NCBI GenBank assembly: GCA_910579485.1
Contig: CAJTVO010000063.1
Coordinates: 1-18,878 of the forward strand
DNA: 18,878 nucleotides
DNA from: an uncultured Oscillospiraceae bacterium
GTDB taxonomy: Bacteria; Bacillota; Clostridia; Oscillospirales; Oscillospiraceae
Direction of reading: 5' to 3'
The notes under the pieces are model-generated. The model saw only the letters and a list, made by a program, of their open reading frames with translations. It had not been told where the DNA came from and made no database searches. The position numbers and the translations under genes are program-made. Below are positions 13,537 to 18,878 of this stretch, piece by piece (the first letter of the stretch is position 1; the number at the start of each line of letters is the position of its first letter).

Positions 13537-13893
13537 ATGAACCGTCTGATGAAAAAGCTTTTGACCCTTACCGGCGCCCTGCTGCTGCTCCTGGCGCTGG
13601 CCGCCCCCGCCTACGCCGCCGCTCCGGAGGACGGCCAGAGCGCCGCCCAGGAGGAATCCGAGGAGAGCTCCACCGGCATGAAGGCCCTCGCCGCCGGTCT
13701 GGCCGTGGGCATCGCCGCCGCCGGCGGCGCGGTGGGCATGGGCCTCGCCACCGCCAAATCCGCCGAGGGCATCGCCCGCCAGCCGGAGGCCGAGGGCAAG
13801 ATCCGCACCATGATGATGCTGGGACTGGTCTTCATCGAGACCGCCATCATCTACGCCCTGCTGGTGGTCATCCTCATCATCTTCGTATTGTAA
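13537..13893 (+). CDS. atpE: F1Fo ATP synthase subunit c with signal-like presequence
   Basis: 118-residue proteolipid; the usual c subunit is about 75-90 residues. The excess is an N-terminal signal peptide (MNRLMKKLLTLTGALLLLLALAAPAYA, predicted cut after A27) and an acidic linker (residues 31-46, rich in Glu and Ser). Two membrane hairpin helices follow, joined by the polar loop ARQPE (80-84). The ion-carrying carboxylate is E101 in LVFIETAIIY. AGGAGG lies 9 bases before the ATG at 13537. Thr102 and Tyr106 fit positions 66 and 70 of Na+-type c subunits, but position 32 (usually Gln) is Met68, so H+ coupling seems likelier. Confidence 0.94.
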   Translation: MNRLMKKLLTLTGALLLLLALAAPAYAAAPEDGQSAAQEESEESSTGMKALAAGLAVGIAAAGGAVGMGLATAKSAEGIARQPEAEGKIRTMMMLGLVFIETAIIYALLVVILIIFVL

Positions 13894-13907
13894 GGCAGGT
13901 GGATGAA

Positions 13908-14393
13908 ATGCCGTTGAATATCGATTGGCAGCAGATCCTGCTGCACTGGATGAACCTGGCCATCCTCACCGGCGGGCTGTACTTCCTGCTCTACAAGCCC
14001 GTCAAGCAGTTCATGGAGAAGCGGGAGGAGCACTACCGCTCCCTGGACCGGCAGGCCCAGGAGACCCTCTCCCAGGCCCAGGAGAAGCTCTCCCAGGCCC
14101 AGAAGAAGCTGGACGGCGCGGACGAGGATATCCGCCAGTCCCGGGCCAAGGCCCAGCAGGCCGTCCAGCAGTCCGCCGAGGAGCAGCTGGCCCGGGTGCA
14201 GGCCCAGGCCCAGCAGATCCTCACCCACGCCCGGGCGGAGGCCGAGCACGACAAGGAGGAGATCCTGCGCTCCTCCCAGCGGGAGCTGCGGAAGCTGGCC
14301 GCCGAGGCCACCAAGCGCCTGGCCCTTCACAGGGACCCCTTCGACCAGTTCTTAGACCTCGCAGAGGAGGAGGCCCGCCATGAGGAGCGCTAG
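13908..14393 (+). CDS. atpF: F1Fo ATP synthase subunit b
   Basis: 161-residue stator subunit: one N-terminal transmembrane helix (about residues 9-30, ILLHWMNLAILTGGLYFLLY), the KPVKQFMEKRE elbow, then a long coiled coil rich in Gln, Ala and Glu to the C-terminus. I prefer ATG 13908 because AGGTGG lies 5 bases upstream; a GTG at 13899, in frame, would add three residues but has no ribosome binding site. Its last 14 bases overlap the alpha gene. Single b gene, so a b2 homodimer is expected. Confidence 0.92.
   Translation: MPLNIDWQQILLHWMNLAILTGGLYFLLYKPVKQFMEKREEHYRSLDRQAQETLSQAQEKLSQAQKKLDGADEDIRQSRAKAQQAVQQSAEEQLARVQAQAQQILTHARAEAEHDKEEILRSSQRELRKLAAEATKRLALHRDPFDQFLDLAEEEARHEER
14067..14108 (+). 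repeat. 21-base tandem repeat within atpF
   Basis: Two adjacent 21-base units (14067-14087, 14088-14108) that differ at one base and encode LSQAQEK and LSQAQKK. Each unit is one coiled-coil heptad, so the stalk was lengthened by exactly one heptad without breaking register. Confidence 0.75.
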
Positions 14394-16137
14394 AGGCCGC
14401 CTGACGGCGGAGCTGCGCAGCGCCAAGGAACCCTCCCAGGCCCAGCTCCAGCGCTTCGGGGACTTCCTCCAGCGCAAATATGACCGGAAGGTCCCCCTCC
14501 ACTGGGAGCAGGACGAGTCCATGCGCTCCGGCTTCCGCCTCCAGGTGGGGTCCGACGTGTATGACTGGACCCTGGACGGGCGCATCCGGCAGTTTACGGA
14601 CTACCTCCGCCAGCTCCAGCCGGGAGAGAACGATCTTCTGCCCCTGATGCGTCAGGCGACGGAGGACTGGTCCCTGGCGGTGGTGTCCGAGGAGATCGGG
14701 CAGGTGCTCACCGTGGACGACGAGATCGCCACCGTGGGCGGGCTGGAGCACGCCCAGTATGGAGAGATCCTCCTCTTCGTCAACGGGGTGAAGGGCATGG
14801 TCATGGACCTGCGCCGCGGGGAGCTCAGTTGCATCCTCTTCGGCGGCGGCGAGGAGGTCGGGGCCGGGAGCATCGTCCGCCGGACGCTGAAGACCGCCGG
14901 GATGCCCGTGGGCGACAGCTTCCTGGGCCGCGTGGTGGACGCCCTGGGCGTGCCCATCGACGGCCGGGGGCGCATCCACGCCCAGTCCTACCGGCCCATA
15001 GAGGCCCCCGCTCCCGGCATCCTGGACCGCCAGCCGGTAAACACCCCCATGGAGACCGGCCTGCTGGCCATCGACTCCATGTTCCCCATCGGACGGGGCC
15101 AGCGGGAGCTGATCATCGGCGACCGGCAGACCGGCAAGACCGCCATCGCCCTGGACACCATCCTCAACCAGAAGGGCAAGGGCGTGGTGTGCGTTTATGT
15201 GGCCATCGGGCAGAAGACCAGCTCCGTGGCCCAGCTGGTGGAGAACCTGAAGCGCCGGGGGGCCATGGAGTATACCGCCGTGGTCAGCGCCTGCGCGGGA
15301 GACTCCGCCGCCTTACAGTACATCGCCCCCTACGCCGGGTGCGCCCTGGCAGAGTACTTCATGTACCAGGGGCAGGACGTGCTCATCGTCTATGATGACC
15401 TCAGCAAGCACGCCATCGCCTACCGGGCCCTGAGCCTTCTGCTGGAGCGCTCCCCGGGCCGCGAGGCCTACCCCGGCGACGTGTTCTACCTCCACTCCCG
15501 GCTGCTGGAGCGGGCGGCCCACCTCTCCGACGAGCTGGGCGGCGGCAGCATGACCGCCCTGCCCATCGTCGAGACCCAGGCGGGCGACGTGTCCGCCTAC
15601 ATCCCCACCAACATCATCTCCATCACCGATGGGCAGATCTTCCTGGAGAGCGATCTGTTCTTCGCCGGACAGCGGCCCGCCGTCAACGTGGGCATCTCCG
15701 TCTCCCGGGTGGGCGGCGACGCCCAGACCAGGGCCATGAAGTCCGCCGCGGGCACCATCCGGCTGGATCTGGCCCAGTACCGGGAGATGGAGGTCTTCAC
15801 CCAGTTCTCCAGCGACCTGGACGACGCCACCAAGCGCCAGCTGGCCTACGGCCAGGGCCTCATGCGCCTGCTCCGGCAGACTCAGTACGCCCCCCTGGCC
15901 CAGCACCAGCAGGTGATCCTCCTGGTGTGCGTCATGGGACGGGTGATGCAGGACGTGCCCCTGGACCGGATGGAGGCGTTCCGCGCCGGGCTCCTCTCCC
16001 ACGTGGAGGAGAACGCGCCGGACGTCTGCCGGGGCGTGGACATCACGGGGCACCTGGACCAGTCGGACCGGGAGCAGATCGTGGCGCTGGCCCGGGACTA
16101 CCTCGCCCTGTTCCAGAGCGGAAAGCAGGGCGGCTGA
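14380..16137 (+). CDS. atpA: F1 ATP synthase alpha subunit fused to a delta C-terminal-like domain
   Basis: 585 residues against about 500 for a normal alpha. Residues 18-80 resemble the C-terminal domain of delta: RKVPLHWEQDESMRSGF then GSDVYDWTLDGRIRQFTDYL lines up with E. coli delta RKVKLNCKIDKSVMAGV and IDGSVRGRLERLADVL. From about 98 the normal alpha begins (VSEEIGQVLTVDDEIATVGG): Walker A GDRQTGKT at 247-254, LIVYDDLSKHA, RSPGREAYPGD, and SVSRVGGDAQ with the arginine that reaches the beta active site. ATG 14380 has GAGGAGG 8 bases upstream and overlaps atpF, so the extension is translated. No atpH exists between atpF and atpA. Confidence 0.95.
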   Translation: MRSARGRLTAELRSAKEPSQAQLQRFGDFLQRKYDRKVPLHWEQDESMRSGFRLQVGSDVYDWTLDGRIRQFTDYLRQLQPGENDLLPLMRQATEDWSLAVVSEEIGQVLTVDDEIATVGGLEHAQYGEILLFVNGVKGMVMDLRRGELSCILFGGGEEVGAGSIVRRTLKTAGMPVGDSFLGRVVDALGVPIDGRGRIHAQSYRPIEAPAPGILDRQPVNTPMETGLLAIDSMFPIGRGQRELIIGDRQTGKTAIALDTILNQKGKGVVCVYVAIGQKTSSVAQLVENLKRRGAMEYTAVVSACAGDSAALQYIAPYAGCALAEYFMYQGQDVLIVYDDLSKHAIAYRALSLLLERSPGREAYPGDVFYLHSRLLERAAHLSDELGGGSMTALPIVETQAGDVSAYIPTNIISITDGQIFLESDLFFAGQRPAVNVGISVSRVGGDAQTRAMKSAAGTIRLDLAQYREMEVFTQFSSDLDDATKRQLAYGQGLMRLLRQTQYAPLAQHQQVILLVCVMGRVMQDVPLDRMEAFRAGLLSHVEENAPDVCRGVDITGHLDQSDREQIVALARDYLALFQSGKQGG

Positions 16138-16138
16138 C

Positions 16139-17026
16139 ATGGCGGGAACGAAAGAGATCAAGGCCCACATCGGCAGCATCCAGGAGACCCGGAAGATCAC
16201 CAGCGCCATGTACCTCATCGCCTCCACCAAGCTCCGCCGGGCCCGGCTGGAGCTGGACAACACCCGGCCCTACTTCCAGGCCCTGCGGGGGGAGATCCGG
16301 CACATCTTCCGGGCCGTCAGCGATATCGACAGCCCCTACTTCTACCCCGCCGAGGGGGAAACGGGCCACAACGGGACCTACGGATGCCTGGTCATCACCG
16401 CCGACAAGGGCCTGGCGGGCTCCTATAACCAGAACGCCATCCGGGAGGCCATGAAGCTGCTGGAGCAGCACCCCAACACGAAGCTGTTCGTGGTAGGCGA
16501 GTACGGGCGGCGGTTCTTCTCCCACCGGAACATCCCCATCGAGCACAGCTTCCTCTACACCGCCCAGAACCCCACCATGGCCCGGGCCAGGGAGATCAGC
16601 GCCCTGCTGCTGGACCGGTACGACCACGGGGAGCTGCAGAAAATATTCCTCGTCTACACCGACATGGAGAACGCCGCCAGCTTCCAGGCCCGGTCCACCC
16701 GCCTGCTGCCCTTCCACCGGACCCACTTCTCGGTGGAGGCGGAGGATCCCATCACGGAGTCCTTCGAGTTTCTGCCGGACCCCCGGGCGGTGCTGGACAG
16801 CATGATGCCCAGCTACGTCTCCGGCTTCATCTACAGCGCCCTGATCGACAGCTTCTGCTGCGAGCAGAACGCCCGCATGGCCGCTATGGACAGCGCCAAC
16901 CAGAACGCGGAAAAGCTGCTGGGGGAGCTGTCCCTGGAGTTCAACCGAGTGCGCCAGTCGGCGATCACCCAGGAGATCACGGAAGTCTCCGCAGGCGCAA
17001 GAGCGCAGAAAAGCGTGAGGAGGTAA
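16139..17026 (+). CDS. atpG: F1 ATP synthase subunit gamma
   Basis: 295-residue central rotor subunit. N-terminal helix MAGTKEIKAHIGSIQETRKITSAMYLIAS and C-terminal helix ALIDSFCCEQNARMAAMDSANQNAEKLL...ARQ-like QSAITQEITEV form the coiled-coil axle; the LVITADKGLAGSYNQN block is family-specific. The ATG follows the alpha stop by one base. The extreme C-terminus (SAGARAQKSVRR) is more basic than usual. Confidence 0.95.
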   Translation: MAGTKEIKAHIGSIQETRKITSAMYLIASTKLRRARLELDNTRPYFQALRGEIRHIFRAVSDIDSPYFYPAEGETGHNGTYGCLVITADKGLAGSYNQNAIREAMKLLEQHPNTKLFVVGEYGRRFFSHRNIPIEHSFLYTAQNPTMARAREISALLLDRYDHGELQKIFLVYTDMENAASFQARSTRLLPFHRTHFSVEAEDPITESFEFLPDPRAVLDSMMPSYVSGFIYSALIDSFCCEQNARMAAMDSANQNAEKLLGELSLEFNRVRQSAITQEITEVSAGARAQKSVRR

Positions 17027-17030
17027 GATC

Positions 17031-18433
17031 ATGGAAAGAGGCATCATCGTACAGATCTCCGGCCCCGTGGTGGACGTGGAGATCCAGGAGGGCCCCCTCC
17101 CCCGGCTCCGGGAGGAGCTGACGGTGGAGAAAAACGGCGAGGTCCGGGTCATGGAGGTGGCCCAGCACGTGGGACGGAACACCGTCCGGTGCATCATGCT
17201 CTCCCCCAGCGAGGGCCTGGCCCGGGGCCTGGCCGTGGACATGCCCGGCCACACCATCCAGGTCCCCGTCGGCACGGCGACCCTGGGGCGGATGTTCAAC
17301 GTCCTGGGCCAGCCCATCGACGGCGGCGGCCCGGTGCCGGAGGACGTCCCGGTCCAGAGCATCTACCGCAAGCCCCCCACCTTCGAGGAGCAGAGCCCCG
17401 CGGTGGAGATCCTGGAGACGGGCATCAAGGTCATCGACCTGCTGGAGCCCTACCCCAGGGGGGCAAGATCGGCCTCTTCGGCGGGGCCGGCGTGGGCAAG
17501 ACGGTGCTGATCCAGGAGCTCATCCACAACGTGGCCATGGAGCACGGCGGCTACTCCATCTTCACCGGCGTCGGCGAGCGCTCCCGGGAGGGCAACGACC
17601 TCTGGCGGGAGATGCGGGAGAGCGGCGTCAGCGATAAGACCGCCCTGGTCTTCGGCCAGATGAACGAGTCCCCCGGCGTGCGGATGCGGGTGGCCCTGGC
17701 GGGGCTCACCATGGCGGAGCACTTCCGGGACAAGGAGCACAAGGACGTGCTCCTCTTTATCGACAACATCTTCCGCTTCGTCCAGGCGGGCAGCGAGGTA
17801 TCCACCCTGCTGGGCCGGATGCCCTCTGCCGTGGGCTACCAGCCCACCCTGGCGGGGGAGATGGGCGAGCTGCAGGAGCGCATCGCCTCCACCAAGTCCG
17901 GCTCCGTCACCTCGGTCCAGGCGGTGTACGTCCCCGCGGACGACCTGACGGACCCGGCCACGGCCACCACCTTCGCCCATCTGGACGCCACCACCGTCCT
18001 CAGCCGGAAGATCTCCGAGCAGGGCATCTATCCGGCGGTGGACCCCCTGGCCTCCACCTCCCGCATCCTGGAGCCCGGCGTGGTCGGCGCGGAGCACTAC
18101 CGCGTGGCCCGGAAGGCCCAGGAGATCCTGGAAAAATACGCGGAGCTCCAGGACATCATCGCCATCCTGGGCATGGACGAGCTCAGCGCCGAGGACCAGA
18201 AGACCGTGGCCCGGGCCCGGCGGCTCCAGCGCTTCTTCGCCCAGCCGACCCACGTGGCGGAGAAATTCACCGGCCTGCCCGGGGTGTACGTGCCCTTAAA
18301 GGATACCCTGGAGAGCTTCGCCGCCCTGGTGGACGGCGAGCTGGACCAGTACCCGGAGGCAGCGTTCTACAACGTAGGCTCCTGGCGGGACGTGGTGGCA
18401 AAGGCCAAAAAGATCGAAGCGGGTGAACTCTGA
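17031..18433 (+). CDS. atpD: F1 ATP synthase subunit beta, interrupted by a one-base frameshift
   Basis: Catalytic subunit. The first frame (17031 to about 17462) encodes the N-terminal barrel and runs to VIDLLEPYPRG, then goes out of frame and stops at 17510. The normal protein resumes in the -1 frame as GGKIGLFGGAGVGKTVL (Walker A) and continues intact through GERSREGNDLWREM, LLFIDNIFRF (Walker B) and DELSAEDQ to 18433. Adding one G to the G6 run at 17458-17463 restores a 467-residue beta of normal length. Without it the product is 159 residues with no catalytic site. Ribosome binding site GAGGTAAGATC; the stop overlaps the epsilon start by one base (TGATG). Confidence 0.9.
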
Positions 18434-18843
18434 TGGAAGCTTTTCAAGTACACATCCTGGCGGCGGACAAGACCTTCTACGAGGGTCCCTGCGTCAGCCT
18501 GACCATCCCCACCAGCGATGGCGAGATGGGCATCTGGGCCCACCACAGCGCCATGATCGCCGCCGTCCAGCCGGGGATGCTGCGCTTCCAACTCCCGGAC
18601 CAGGAGCCCCAGATCGCCGCCATCTCCCCCGGCATGGTGAAGGTGGAGAAGAACGTGGTGCTGGTCCTGGTGGACTCCATCGAGCGCCCGGAGGAGATCG
18701 ACGCCGTCCGCGCCCAGCGGGAGGCCGATCAGGCCCGGGAGATCATCCTCCAGAAGAAGAGCCGTCAGGAGTACCAGATCGCCCAAGGCAACCTGGCCCG
18801 GGCCCTGAACCGCCTGCGCATCAGCTCCCGGGGACTGGGATAA
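18433..18843 (+). CDS. atpC: F1 ATP synthase subunit epsilon
   Basis: 136-residue rotor subunit: N-terminal beta-sandwich (about 1-85: FQVHILAADKTFYEGPCVSL, TSDGEMGIWAHHSAMIAAVQPG) and C-terminal helical hairpin (about 88-133) that can inhibit ATP hydrolysis. Translationally coupled to beta through TGATG. Last gene of the operon; only 35 bases remain after its stop, too few to show the terminator. Confidence 0.94.
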   Translation: MEAFQVHILAADKTFYEGPCVSLTIPTSDGEMGIWAHHSAMIAAVQPGMLRFQLPDQEPQIAAISPGMVKVEKNVVLVLVDSIERPEEIDAVRAQREADQAREIILQKKSRQEYQIAQGNLARALNRLRISSRGLG

Positions 18844-18878
18844 TCCGTTTTATTGCATAAGAAGCGCCCGGAGGCCTG

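Noticed and set aside
16043..17362. 439-codon minus-strand open frame across atpG and atpD
   Set aside because: Antisense to conserved ATP synthase genes, with no recognisable domain.
17458..17463. Programmed -1 frameshift in atpD as the main explanation
   Set aside because: The G run could slip, but no clear downstream stimulatory structure or Shine-Dalgarno was identified, and beta subunits are not known to need it; homopolymer error or mutation is simpler.

Overview
The window reads as chromosomal DNA of a GC-rich anaerobic Firmicute, most likely a gut Oscillospiraceae-type clostridium (Flavonifractor / Lawsonibacter / Pseudoflavonifractor-like). This is inferred from clostridial protein families (DUF1540, a MoeA-like protein with a Cys-rich tail, SagB-like nitroreductase, a four-helix ferritin-like protein), strong AGGAGG-type ribosome binding sites and sigma-A-like promoters in a GC-rich background. 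No tRNA, rRNA or CRISPR array was seen.

Layout. (1) 1-1109: a hairpin-rich left edge, then minus-strand genes for a TSUP (TauE/SafE) permease split into two half-size overlapping genes, and a small DUF1540 protein. (2) 1249-7372: a plus-strand molybdenum operon: operator-like palindrome and promoter, then moaA, moaC, a MOSC protein, a MoeA-like molybdopterin-binding protein, the molybdate ABC transporter modABC, and mogA. Together these import molybdate, make cyclic pyranopterin monophosphate and load metal onto molybdopterin. Molybdopterin synthase (MoaD/MoaE) is not present and must be encoded elsewhere. (3) 7341-8358: three short minus-strand genes of unknown function whose last gene overlaps the 3' end of mogA. 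(4) 8482-9180: a deleted ISAs1-type insertion sequence with perfect 20-bp inverted ends. (5) 9201-12498: a PAP2 membrane phosphatase (plus), then RluA-type pseudouridine synthase, SagB-type nitroreductase and a four-helix-bundle protein (all minus). (6) 12572-18843: an F1Fo ATP synthase operon in the order a, c, b, alpha, gamma, beta, epsilon.

The most interesting part is the ATP synthase. There is no separate delta gene (atpH). Instead the alpha subunit carries an N-terminal extension of about 80-90 residues that resembles the C-terminal, b-binding domain of delta, sitting exactly where atpH normally lies. The c subunit (and apparently the a subunit) also carries an N-terminal signal-like presequence, and the beta gene has a one-base frameshift in a G6 run just before its Walker A motif, either a real lesion, a slippage site or a sequencing error.
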